Positions 8,468-16,067 of a stretch of 52,208 bases of DNA are shown here, one piece after another (within the stretch, counting starts at the first letter, position 1; each line of letters opens with the position of its first letter). The position numbers and the translations under genes are program-made. The notes beneath the pieces were generated by a model. The model had not been told where the DNA came from, did no database searches, and was given only the letters and a program-made list of their open reading frames with translations. Origin of the DNA: Acidiferrobacteraceae bacterium (GTDB taxonomy: Bacteria; Pseudomonadota; Gammaproteobacteria; Arenicellales; UBA868); NCBI GenBank assembly GCA_018698075.1, contig JABINT010000050.1:1-52208 (forward strand). The letters are read 5' to 3'.

Positions 8468-9349
8468 TTAGTGACGGGCCTGGAAGGCAGACCATTGTGC
8501 GGTAAAGCGCTCCAGGTTCTCGTTGGTGTACTGGATAAAATCAAAATCAATAGTCGAGTGAATTTCCGACACCATGCTCCACAGGCTCTCACGTAATAAG
8601 GAAGCGCACTTCATGGCTTCATAGGCGCGGCGAATCTCTGGGGGCACCTTTGAGTTGAAATAGTGGTTAAGAAGCCAGTCTTCCTGCTCTGGGGGCAGGG
8701 CATTGTTGGATGCAAGGTTCGCCAGATCAAACAGCGGGCTGTTGTAGCCGGCATAGTCCCAGTCCACCAGCCAAAGTCTTTGACCGTCGTCCAGAAAATT
8801 GGCTGGCAGCAAATCGTTGTGGCCGTAAACCAGGTTCACGGGGCCCACAGTCTTTTCCAACTGCTGGCTTTTATCGAGCAGGGAAGGCAATTGACCGATC
8901 ATGCGGCTTTTGCCTTCCACCAGCGTGGCTGCGTAATCACGAATGACATGAAACACCCAGAAGATAAGCGCTGGTCCGCGCATGCTTTGCGCCATTTCCT
9001 GGTGACAAGTATGCAACATGGGCACGATTCGCTCGAGCTGGTGTTGCTGCCTGACGTCTTCGTCACTTAAGGTTTTGCCTTCGATAAAATCCAGTACCAG
9101 GATGCCTGGTACCCAGTGCAGTACCTGCGGAGACAGACCCACCTGAGAGGCCGTCCGGCTCGCTTGCAGTTCATTGAACCGCATGACTCCGTGCAGCGGT
9201 ATATCGTTGCCGACGCGTACAAAGTATTTGCGTTCCTGGTCAGCGACCGCAAAATTCTGGTTGGTGATGCCGCCGCTGACCGGCTCGAGAGAGATTTCCC
9301 CTTTCCAGTAGTCAAGGTTCTTTATTGCTTTTGTCGGGTCGCGGCTCAT
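8468..9349 (-). CDS. Choline/ethanolamine-kinase-like phosphotransferase (APH fold)
   Basis: This 293-residue kinase-fold protein has the aminoglycoside-phosphotransferase/choline-kinase catalytic loop YGHNDLLPANF (residues 175-185, His-Asn-Asp with catalytic Asp179) and the metal-binding DWDYAGYNSPLFDLAN (from 196), a form typical of choline and ethanolamine kinases. The N-terminal lobe has a Gly-rich GGITNQNF. It would phosphorylate a small hydroxylated amine with ATP. It lies between the transporter permease gene (24 bp away) and the demethylating dehydrogenase, so a quaternary or methylated amine alcohol is the likely substrate. Because the divergent regulator is of the DeoR family, whose members often sense phosphorylated metabolites, its product may also be the inducer. 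Confidence 0.82.
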   Translation of the reverse strand: MSRDPTKAIKNLDYWKGEISLEPVSGGITNQNFAVADQERKYFVRVGNDIPLHGVMRFNELQASRTASQVGLSPQVLHWVPGILVLDFIEGKTLSDEDVRQQHQLERIVPMLHTCHQEMAQSMRGPALIFWVFHVIRDYAATLVEGKSRMIGQLPSLLDKSQQLEKTVGPVNLVYGHNDLLPANFLDDGQRLWLVDWDYAGYNSPLFDLANLASNNALPPEQEDWLLNHYFNSKVPPEIRRAYEAMKCASLLRESLWSMVSEIHSTIDFDFIQYTNENLERFTAQWSAFQARH

Positions 9350-9373
9350 GTGTATTGTCCTGTCTTGAGAGGT

Positions 9374-11377
9374 TTAGGCTGGCAGTCCGAGTTTCATCTT
9401 CTTTTTATGAGACCACTGGCTGATGAAGCGATCGGCGACGATGGCGATGCAAGCCACGCAAACTCCAGCCACAATACCGCCCCCAGTATCGGCCTTGGTC
9501 AAGGCAATATAGACTTCTTGTCCAAGGTCTCGCGTCCCCACCAGCGCTGTGATCACCAGCATCGACAGGGCCATCATGATGGTCTGGTTGATGCCAAGCA
9601 TTATCTGCGGCAGGGCAATTGGCAGCTGTACTCGCCATCGAATCTGGTTTGGAGTGCAGCCCATGGCTCTGGATGCTTCAATCAGATGGGCAGGCACCTG
9701 CTGTATACCGAGTATGGTGTAACGAATAGCGGGGGCTACCGAGTAGGCAATGACGGCAAGCATTGCCGCAAAGTCTCCTACCCGAAAAAGCATGACAACC
9801 GGTATCAGATAAACGAAGGAAGGCAGCGTCTGCAAGGTATCGATTGCAACTTGAGCTGCTCGGTTAGTTCTGGAATTACTGGCAGCAAGGATGCCAATCG
9901 GGATGCCGATACATGCCGCAAAAAGCACAGACACGCCGCACAGATAGACGGTAATCATTGCCTTACTCCAAAGGCCGACTGCGGCAATAAAGACAGTAAG
10001 CGCCATACCCAAAGCCGCCAGACGGAACCTTCCCAGTCGGTACCCTATCAGGGTGATTACCGCTATAGAAATGACCCAGGGCGTTTTAAGTAAAAAGTGT
10101 TTTACCGGCATCATGATGTGGATCAGAAGGAATGTCTTAATGGCTTCAAGCTGGTCAAAGAAGTTGATATTGATCCACTTGACCAGGTCATCCCAGAAGT
10201 GACTGGTCGTAATTTGCAGGGATTCGGGGTAAACCCCGAGGGCCGGATAGAAGTGACTGGCAGGCCATGAAATCAAGAGTGTGATCAGCACGACCAGGGT
10301 AAATTGGCTATGGCTCAATAAGCGGCGACTTTGTGAGAGTCGGGAAGTCTGTGGCCGGTCCGCGAAAGCCTGACTTAAGCGGTCAAGCGCAATCGCCAGA
10401 AAAGTGATCGCGAGTCCTGCCTCAAGACCGTCACCGATAGCCAGACGTCTGAGAGAACTAAGTACATCAAAACCCAATCCACCAGCACCGATCATCGACG
10501 CGATGATGACCATGTTCAGCGACAGCATGATTACCTGGTTTACGCCGACCATCAGAGATTTCTGGGCCACAGGAACTTGAATCTTACGCAGCAGTTGCCC
10601 ACGCGCGCAGCCTGCCATATTGCCGTATTCCACAAGTTCCACGGGCACTTGTTTTAACGCCAAGATCGTAACTCGGACCATTGGTGGCGTTGCATAAATC
10701 ATGGTGGCGATCATTGCGGCGACCGGCCCAAAACCAAAAAGAAAAAGCACCGGAACGAGATAGGCGAAAATGGGCACCGTCTGCATCAGGTCGAGCACCG
10801 GTGTTAGCCATTTCTCGAATACAGGATGCCGGTACGCAGCAATGCCCAGCACAAAGCCAATGCTGACACCCAAAGGCACCGCAATCACAATCGAGCTGAG
10901 GGTAATCATGGCACTATGCCACTGACCAAAGAGTGCGAGATAGCCAAAGCAGCCAGTAACCAGCACTGCAAGTCTTGTACCGGACAAATGAAAAGCGAGT
11001 AATCCAAAAATGATGATTACAGCTATCCAGGGCGCTGGCGACAGTACAATCGGAGCTCCCGGCTCGGTAGAAAAAGTGAACCCCGTAGCCAGCAGGCTGT
11101 TGGCCGCCGACAGTGGCCATTCAAGTAACCAGGCAATCGAGCGGGTAAGTTCCTTGAATGTGAAAAACCCAAGATCGAATTCCTTTATCAGCCACTGCAT
11201 CCAGTCGCTGATGACGAATCTTAAAGGAATGACCCAATCACGCGGATACTCGACAAGGTAGGGGGCCTGATCCTGGGCAAAGAAAAGAAAGATTCCCAGC
11301 GTAATAATGACCGCGAATATTCCCCAAAACCACGATGGTGTCTGCGCGACATCATCGAAGCCCTGTCGCGCTTCCAT
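9374..11377 (-). CDS. Double-length ABC permease, glycine betaine/proline (ProW) type
   Basis: At 667 residues this is about twice the size of a normal ProW. It contains two membrane-permease domains, each with its own coupling (EAA) loop: one with EYGNMAGCARGQLLRKIQVP (about residue 250) and one with EASRAMGCTPNQIRWRVQLP (about residue 565). One polypeptide could therefore form the whole membrane pore that two subunits form in classical systems. Many hydrophobic helices are visible through both halves. The gene follows the ATPase gene with a gap of only 2 bp, so the two are surely in one operon. The substrate is probably glycine betaine, choline or a related osmolyte. Confidence 0.9.
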   Translation of the reverse strand: MEARQGFDDVAQTPSWFWGIFAVIITLGIFLFFAQDQAPYLVEYPRDWVIPLRFVISDWMQWLIKEFDLGFFTFKELTRSIAWLLEWPLSAANSLLATGFTFSTEPGAPIVLSPAPWIAVIIIFGLLAFHLSGTRLAVLVTGCFGYLALFGQWHSAMITLSSIVIAVPLGVSIGFVLGIAAYRHPVFEKWLTPVLDLMQTVPIFAYLVPVLFLFGFGPVAAMIATMIYATPPMVRVTILALKQVPVELVEYGNMAGCARGQLLRKIQVPVAQKSLMVGVNQVIMLSLNMVIIASMIGAGGLGFDVLSSLRRLAIGDGLEAGLAITFLAIALDRLSQAFADRPQTSRLSQSRRLLSHSQFTLVVLITLLISWPASHFYPALGVYPESLQITTSHFWDDLVKWININFFDQLEAIKTFLLIHIMMPVKHFLLKTPWVISIAVITLIGYRLGRFRLAALGMALTVFIAAVGLWSKAMITVYLCGVSVLFAACIGIPIGILAASNSRTNRAAQVAIDTLQTLPSFVYLIPVVMLFRVGDFAAMLAVIAYSVAPAIRYTILGIQQVPAHLIEASRAMGCTPNQIRWRVQLPIALPQIMLGINQTIMMALSMLVITALVGTRDLGQEVYIALTKADTGGGIVAGVCVACIAIVADRFISQWSHKKKMKLGLPA

Positions 11378-11379
11378 AC

Positions 11380-12432
11380 TCAGTTCGTCCGTGGGGGTTC
11401 GTTCCCAACGAGCACATCAAGCACCGCTTGGTTGTCTACCGCACCGATGATTGCACCATCATCGTCGGTCACGCCCATATGGCGGTCAGAATTTACGGCG
11501 CGGTGGGCCAGGTCTTGAACCTTGGTGTGGTGCGCCAAAGTCTCATCCAGTGATTCTCCTGGTGTGACCGGGCGCATCACGGTTTTTGCAGACAGCACTT
11601 TGGCGCGCGAGACATCCCGTGTAAATTCTGCAACGTAGTCTGTGGCCGGATTCAGTATCAGGTCTTCTGGGGCACCGATCTGGATGATTGCGCCATCTTT
11701 CATGATGGCAATACGATCTGCGAGCCGGATCGCTTCGTCAAAATCGTGGGTAATAAAGACGATAGTTTTGCGGAGCAATCCTTGCAGGCGAAGGAATTCG
11801 TCTTGCATTTCCCGTCGAATCAGGGGATCCAGTGCAGAAAACGGCTCGTCCAGAAACCAGATATCCGGTTCTACTGCCAGAGAACGCGCTATACCGACCC
11901 GCTGCTGTTGGCCACCGGATAATTCGCGGGGGTAGTAATCTTCCCGACCCGAAAGCCCGACTAACTCGATCATGTCGAGCGCGCGCTGCTGCCGTACCGA
12001 TTTTTCAACACCTTGGATCTCAAGAGGAAAAGCAACGTTTCCCAGTACCGAAAGATGTGGCAGCAACGCAAAGTGTTGAAATACCATGCCCATCTTATGT
12101 CGACGCATCTCAGTGAGTTCTTTCTCCGATATCGCCAACAGGTCCTGGCCCTCGAAAAAGAGCTCCCCAGCTGTAGGTTCGATCAGGCGGCTCATGCAGC
12201 GCACCAGAGTTGATTTACCAGAGCCAGACAGGCCCATAATGACAAAGATTTCCCCGCGATGGATATCAAGGTTTGCATCCCGGACTGCCGCAATCAGCCC
12301 GGCCTTTTGAAGATCGGAGTCCGCTGGGGAAGTGCCAAATTTCTGAAGAAACGAGTTGGCATCCTCGCCGAAAATCTTCCAGATACCCTGAAGGTGTAAT
12401 GCGTGTGGAGGGGAGGGCGTTGTCCTGGTCAT
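11380..12432 (-). CDS. ABC transporter ATPase, glycine betaine/proline (ProV) type
   Basis: This is a 350-residue ATPase with Walker A GLSGSGKST (residues 67-75), signature LSGGQQQR (171-178), Walker B IWFLDEP (191-197) and the switch His in FITHDFDEA. The long N-terminal extension before Walker A (GIWKIFGEDA) is characteristic of ProV/OpuAA. The C-terminal 70 residues (VMRPVTPGESLDETL to GAVDNQAVLDVL) look like a CBS-type regulatory domain, which in this family can link transport to ionic strength. The protein energises the double permease encoded immediately downstream. The operon order is binding protein, ATPase, permease. Confidence 0.93.
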   Translation of the reverse strand: MTRTTPSPPHALHLQGIWKIFGEDANSFLQKFGTSPADSDLQKAGLIAAVRDANLDIHRGEIFVIMGLSGSGKSTLVRCMSRLIEPTAGELFFEGQDLLAISEKELTEMRRHKMGMVFQHFALLPHLSVLGNVAFPLEIQGVEKSVRQQRALDMIELVGLSGREDYYPRELSGGQQQRVGIARSLAVEPDIWFLDEPFSALDPLIRREMQDEFLRLQGLLRKTIVFITHDFDEAIRLADRIAIMKDGAIIQIGAPEDLILNPATDYVAEFTRDVSRAKVLSAKTVMRPVTPGESLDETLAHHTKVQDLAHRAVNSDRHMGVTDDDGAIIGAVDNQAVLDVLVGNEPPRTN

Positions 12433-12521
12433 TTTTCTATATAGCGTTGGCTGGCTGGAGGTGATACCTGGGTTGTGGCCGCCCCGTTAAGCCACGAAGA
12501 AGAGTTGGGTTTATAAAGTGA

Positions 12522-12550
12522 GACAGGCGGCCGTTAGCCAGCCGCCTGTC
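12522..12550 (-). terminator. Strong intercistronic hairpin between the binding-protein and ATPase genes
   Basis: A perfect 10-bp stem (GACAGGCGGC at 12522-12531 paired with GCCGCCTGTC at 12541-12550) closes a 9-nt loop, in the 156-bp gap after the binding-protein gene. No run of U follows on the minus strand, so it is more likely a partial terminator or an mRNA-stabilising stem than a full stop. Such structures commonly let the periplasmic binding protein be made in excess over the membrane parts. Confidence 0.7.
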
Positions 12551-12588
12551 GAGTCTTAACTGCTTGGTTGAGATACTACCGAATAATC

Positions 12589-13542
12589 TCAGTTACACTG
12601 AGTCCAGGGCTCCCAGGTAGCCTTATTGGCATCAAGCCACGCATTAACCACGTCCGATATTTTCTTGCCTTCAAGGTCAACTTCAACAATTAATTGTCCT
12701 ACGGTTGCGTTGTCGATGCGGAAATTACGAACTGCCTGGTATGCGCAGGGCCACTTTGCTTCACCACCTTTCCAGCCGACTTTCTTTATCCATCCCCGGG
12801 GTTTGCCGCAGTCATAGGCCATGTTCGGGTTCAGGCCGACCTTTGCGTCTTCATAGCATGCATCGCTGTAACGGGGAAATTCCACAAACTCGCCTTCAAA
12901 TTTGACCGTCGCCCAATGCGGGGTGTAAACCCATCCAAGCCATGGGGCTTTGCGTTGGTAGGCAGATTCAAGTTCAGCAAACAGTGCAGCGTCAGTTCCG
13001 GCGTGAACTACTTCGTAGTCCAACCCCAGAGCTTCTACACGTTCATCGTCAAATCCAGCCCAGGTTACGGGCCCACCCAGATAACGGCCTCGGGGAGCGG
13101 TTTCAGGCGTTGAGAATGCCTCGGCGCAATCGTTCAGCGCTTCCCAATTGGGCAGTCCCGGACATTTTTCCTTCATGTACATCGGGTACCACCATTCCTC
13201 GATAGCATTCATCCCGGTTTCACCGAGGTCTACGGTATCGCCGGTCTTGACACTGGCTTCCATCGCCTGCTTGCCGGTCGTTTCCCACATCTCCATTGCG
13301 ACATGAAGGTCGCCCGATTCAAGTCCCGCGAATTGTGCGATGTAATCAGCTTGCTGGTATTTAATGTTGTAACCCATGTTCTGCAGAATTCGACCCATCA
13401 ATTCGGTATTGATAAGTTGTCCGGTCCAGTCGTGCAGGGTCAGGATGATGGGGTCTTTTGACTCGACGGCCAACGCCGAGTGAGAAAACAGAGCGCTTGC
13501 GAGTAACGCCATGGATACTTTACGTAAACGGGCGGTAAACAT
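12589..13542 (-). CDS. Periplasmic substrate-binding protein, glycine betaine/choline (ProX/OpuAC) type
   Basis: This 317-residue protein starts with a classic signal peptide: MFTARLRKVS, a hydrophobic ALLASALF stretch, then cleavage near SALA-VES (about residue 26). The mature part is an OpuAC-type binding domain: IILTLHDWTGQLINTEL, a periodic set of aromatic residues (EEWWYPMYM, GWVYTPHW) that could form the Trp/Tyr cage for a trimethylammonium group, and paired Cys residues near the C-terminal half. It would deliver a quaternary amine to the permease. It is the first gene of the leftward operon, with AT-rich promoter DNA upstream and a hairpin behind it. Confidence 0.92.
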   Translation of the reverse strand: MFTARLRKVSMALLASALFSHSALAVESKDPIILTLHDWTGQLINTELMGRILQNMGYNIKYQQADYIAQFAGLESGDLHVAMEMWETTGKQAMEASVKTGDTVDLGETGMNAIEEWWYPMYMKEKCPGLPNWEALNDCAEAFSTPETAPRGRYLGGPVTWAGFDDERVEALGLDYEVVHAGTDAALFAELESAYQRKAPWLGWVYTPHWATVKFEGEFVEFPRYSDACYEDAKVGLNPNMAYDCGKPRGWIKKVGWKGGEAKWPCAYQAVRNFRIDNATVGQLIVEVDLEGKKISDVVNAWLDANKATWEPWTQCN

Positions 13543-13723
13543 TGATTATTCTCCTTTAAGGGTTATTGTTTTCAGTTTTGTCAGGCAAAAGCCATGACCA
13601 TAGTAAATTTACACAAAAAACCACAATAATCCAACAAAAAGATTGAATAAAGTGAAAAATTACACAATAATTTGTTCAGATTATGCCATTTCCCCTTTGC
13701 CAATCTGATCTGTATCGGCGCAT
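13543..13723. promoter_or_regulatory. Divergent promoter region of the transport operon and the DeoR regulator, with a direct repeat
   Basis: This 181-bp region is very AT-rich compared with its flanks. The octamer TTACACAA occurs at 13609-13616 and again at 13660-13667, both within AAATTTACACAA/AAATTACACAA contexts, about five helical turns apart. This is the sort of paired direct repeat a DeoR-type repressor could use to loop DNA and control both divergent units. The assignment is inferred from position and repetition only. Confidence 0.45.
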
Positions 13724-14488
13724 ATGATTCGAGCAAGCAAGTATGAAGCGGCCATTCTGGATGCCCTGAACCTGCGCGGCCGGGTCACAATCAATGAGCT
13801 TGCCGGGCAACTGGGTGTATCGGGAGAGACCGCCCGGCGCCATGTTGAACCGTTGGTTAAGAAAGGCTTGGCGATCCGGGTGCATGGCGGTGTTACGGCC
13901 CCTTTTTCGTTGCACGAGGCGCCATTTCATCGTCGCCTTAAAAAAAACCGGGATGCTAAGCGCCGTTTGGCAAAGGTAGCGGCCACGCTCATTGAAGATG
14001 GCGATTCGCTGATCATTGATTGCGGGTCAACGACGGCATATGTTGCACAGGCGTTATGTGATCATAGTGATCTGCACGTCATCACCAATTCTGTCGAAAT
14101 TGCCAGGACTCTGGCCTCAAGAAACGGAAACCGGGTTTATGTTACCGGCGGGGAATTGCGGGCAGATGATGCTGCAGCTTTTGGCAAAGTCGCAGTTGAT
14201 TTTATCCAGCAATTCAATGTGGACTACGCAGTGCTTTCAATTGGGGCCGTTAACAAGAAGAATGAACTCCTTGATTTTTATCTTTGTGAGGCAGAGTTTT
14301 CCAGAGCAGCGATTCAGCAGGCGAGGCAAACCTGTTTTGTGACAGATAGCTCGAAATTCAGCAAGGATGCGTTGATCAAGGTCTGCGGTCTGGATCAGGT
14401 CGATTTCGTTGTGACGGAGGGTGAACCACCGACTCCGTTTAAAAAAGCTTGTACAGAAAATGACACCCGGTTGCTGATTTCAAACTAA
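13724..14488 (+). CDS. DeoR/GlpR family transcriptional regulator
   Basis: This 254-residue regulator has an N-terminal DeoR-type winged helix (EAAILDALNLRGRVTINELAGQLGVSGETARRHVEPL, written here in part: VSGETARRHV at about residues 38-47) and the C-terminal sugar-phosphate-isomerase-like sensor domain (DSLIIDCGSTTAYVAQAL, VYVTGGEL, FVTDSSKF). Members of this family mostly repress catabolic operons and respond to a phosphorylated intermediate. It is read divergently from the betaine-type transport operon, across the AT-rich region that contains the TTACACAA repeats. The most likely target is that operon together with its own gene. The ligand could be the product of the kinase encoded in the operon, which is a guess. 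Confidence 0.88.
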   Translation: MIRASKYEAAILDALNLRGRVTINELAGQLGVSGETARRHVEPLVKKGLAIRVHGGVTAPFSLHEAPFHRRLKKNRDAKRRLAKVAATLIEDGDSLIIDCGSTTAYVAQALCDHSDLHVITNSVEIARTLASRNGNRVYVTGGELRADDAAAFGKVAVDFIQQFNVDYAVLSIGAVNKKNELLDFYLCEAEFSRAAIQQARQTCFVTDSSKFSKDALIKVCGLDQVDFVVTEGEPPTPFKKACTENDTRLLISN

Positions 14489-14502
14489 GCTCGGAGGAGC
14501 TT
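14487..14502. terminator. Short hairpin between two convergent genes
   Basis: AAGCTC (14487-14492) pairs with GAGCTT (14497-14502) around a GGAG loop, overlapping the stop codon of the DeoR-family gene and abutting the LysR-family stop. The stem is only 6 bp and no T-run follows, so it is a weak candidate for a shared terminator. Confidence 0.3.
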
Positions 14503-15444
14503 CTAGGAGCTTACTTGTTGAGCGGGAGTCTGATTCGGTTGAACGGTGTTGGGTAGCACTTTGCATATTATCCGAGCCAATAGGGTCAAAGCGCCCTCGC
14601 GCGGAAAACTGGTGCGGTACACCAGGCGGATCTGACGTACTGCACCCGCGATGCTGGCCTGGCGCAGTATGACCCGGTCGGTCGCAAGTCGACCGCCATG
14701 TACCGAAAGCGCAGGTACCAGTGTAACGCCCAGGCCCATACCGACCAATTGCACCAAGGTCTCCAGACTGGATGCATTGAGGCCGGGCATCCCACCAGCG
14801 TCGGAGCGCTGATTGATTCGGCACGCTGCCATGACCTGGTCGGAAAGGCAGTGCTCTTGAGAAAGCAGCAGCACATTTTCTTTTCTGAGATCATTAAGCG
14901 TGATCTCGTTCTTTGTGTACAGATGGTGATCGCGTGGGTGTGCGAGCCAGAACGGTTCTTGAAAGAGTGGCATCTCGGTGAGGTTGGCCACAGCGGGCGA
15001 GGTCGCGAGCAGAACTGCATCCAGCTGGTGGTCCTGGAGTTTTTGCAACAGCTGTTCGGTTGTGGCCTCAGTCAGTTCCAGCGAAAGTTCCGGGTGCTGC
15101 TGCTGTAGCTCGAGCATAAAAAGTGGCACCAGATACGGGCTGAGGGTGTGGATGGCGCCCACCCGCAAAGGACCGGTCAATGGATCGGTTTCTGAATGAC
15201 CCAGGCTACGGATCGTGTCGGCTTGCTCAAGAATTTGGCGGGCATGGATAGTGATCTGTTGGCCGATGGGCGTGATGTGTACACTGCGGTTGGTGCGTTC
15301 AAACAGCACTACCCCGAGCTCCTGCTCGAGTTTATGGATTTGCCCAGACAAGGTAGGCTGGCTGACAAAACAACGCTGTGCCGCGCGCCCAAAGTGCAAA
15401 GTTTCACTGAGGGCAATCAGGTACTTAAGGTCCTTGAGGTTCAT
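14503..15444 (-). CDS. LysR-type regulator, OxyR-like
   Basis: This 313-residue LysR regulator has an N terminus (MNLKDLKYLIALSETLHFG) and helix-turn-helix (CFVSQPTLSGQIHKLEQELG) close to those of OxyR. In the effector domain, two Cys lie in the region where OxyR keeps its redox pair (HCLSDQVMAACRIN, about residues 198-210), which fits peroxide sensing. I chose the ATG at 15444 over the TTG at 15450. The gene is divergent from a rubrerythrin, Fe-S protein and DUF3501 set, a typical peroxide-defence target. The DNA between them contains a repeated AACGATTA element. Confidence 0.87.
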   Translation of the reverse strand: MNLKDLKYLIALSETLHFGRAAQRCFVSQPTLSGQIHKLEQELGVVLFERTNRSVHITPIGQQITIHARQILEQADTIRSLGHSETDPLTGPLRVGAIHTLSPYLVPLFMLELQQQHPELSLELTEATTEQLLQKLQDHQLDAVLLATSPAVANLTEMPLFQEPFWLAHPRDHHLYTKNEITLNDLRKENVLLLSQEHCLSDQVMAACRINQRSDAGGMPGLNASSLETLVQLVGMGLGVTLVPALSVHGGRLATDRVILRQASIAGAVRQIRLVYRTSFPREGALTLLARIICKVLPNTVQPNQTPAQQVSS

Positions 15445-15589
15445 TGCCAATAATAGGTTATAACGATTAAAACAATAATAACAAACGATTATACATATTG
15501 AAATAATACTTCTATATTGCCCCTGACAGCGCTTTAACAGACGCTACTAAGGAATAGTTTTTACCACCGAACTTCAAACGGAGATCATC
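15445..15589. promoter_or_regulatory. Divergent OxyR-like/rubrerythrin control region with AACGATTA direct repeat
   Basis: In this AT-rich 145-bp region, AACGATTA occurs at 15462-15469 and 15484-15491, a spacing of 22 bp or about two helical turns, consistent with a multi-site LysR-family regulator. It also contains AACGATTAAAAC, the same string found throughout the tandem array at 3640-3720. The GGAG ahead of the rubrerythrin ATG is a normal ribosome-binding site. Confidence 0.45.
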
Positions 15590-16009
15590 ATGTCCCTTAA
15601 AGACTCCCAGACTGAACAAAACCTTAAAGATGCTTTTGCCGGAGAATCCCAGGCTAACCGCCGCTATCTCTATTTTGCTGCCAAGGCGGATGTCGAGGGT
15701 TATAACGATGTGGCTGCAGTGTTTCGTTCCACCGCTGAAGGAGAAACTGGCCACGCTCACGGCCACCTTGAATATCTAGAGGAAACCGGCGACCCCGCTA
15801 CCGGTCTGCCAATCGGCGGCACCGGCGATAACCTCAAGGCGGCTATCGCGGGAGAGACCCACGAATATACCGACATGTATCCTGGCATGACCAAGACCGC
15901 CAGGGATGAAGGCTTTGATGAAATTGCCGATTGGTTCGAAACCTTGGGCAAGGCCGAGCGTTCCCATGCCAACCGTTTCCAAAAGGCGCTTGATTCGTTG
16001 GATGGCTGA
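15590..16009 (+). CDS. Rubrerythrin (short, ferritin-like domain only)
   Basis: This 139-residue protein is a single ferritin-like four-helix bundle. Di-iron ligands are visible as an early Glu in [16 protein letters not shown] (Glu19), GETGHAHGH (residues 51-59), [14 protein letters not shown] and [11 protein letters not shown] (about residues 121-131). Classical rubrerythrins are about 190 residues and end in a rubredoxin domain, which is absent here, so electrons must come from another protein. The Fe-S protein encoded next is the obvious candidate. The family reduces hydrogen peroxide to water. Confidence 0.92.
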   Translation: MSLKDSQTEQNLKDAFAGESQANRRYLYFAAKADVEGYNDVAAVFRSTAEGETGHAHGHLEYLEETGDPATGLPIGGTGDNLKAAIAGETHEYTDMYPGMTKTARDEGFDEIADWFETLGKAERSHANRFQKALDSLDG

Positions 16010-16018
16010 GACTGCGAC

Positions 16019-16052
16019 GCGGGAGGTGTAAGCCCACCTCCCGCATGATTTT
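16019..16052 (+). terminator. Intercistronic hairpin with T-run after rubrerythrin
   Basis: A perfect 10-bp GC-rich stem (GCGGGAGGTG at 16019-16028 with CACCTCCCGC at 16035-16044) with a 6-nt loop is followed by ATGA and a TTTT run. It lies 10 bp after the rubrerythrin stop and about 20 bp before the next start. This is the form of an intrinsic terminator, and would probably give high rubrerythrin levels with partial read-through into the Fe-S and DUF3501 genes. Confidence 0.75.
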
Positions 16053-16067
16053 GACAAGGATGTCAGC

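Noticed and set aside
9116-10093. Long open frame on the plus strand (about 325 codons)
   Set aside because: It is antisense to the kinase and permease genes, with low-complexity composition and no domain; both minus-strand genes are clearly real.
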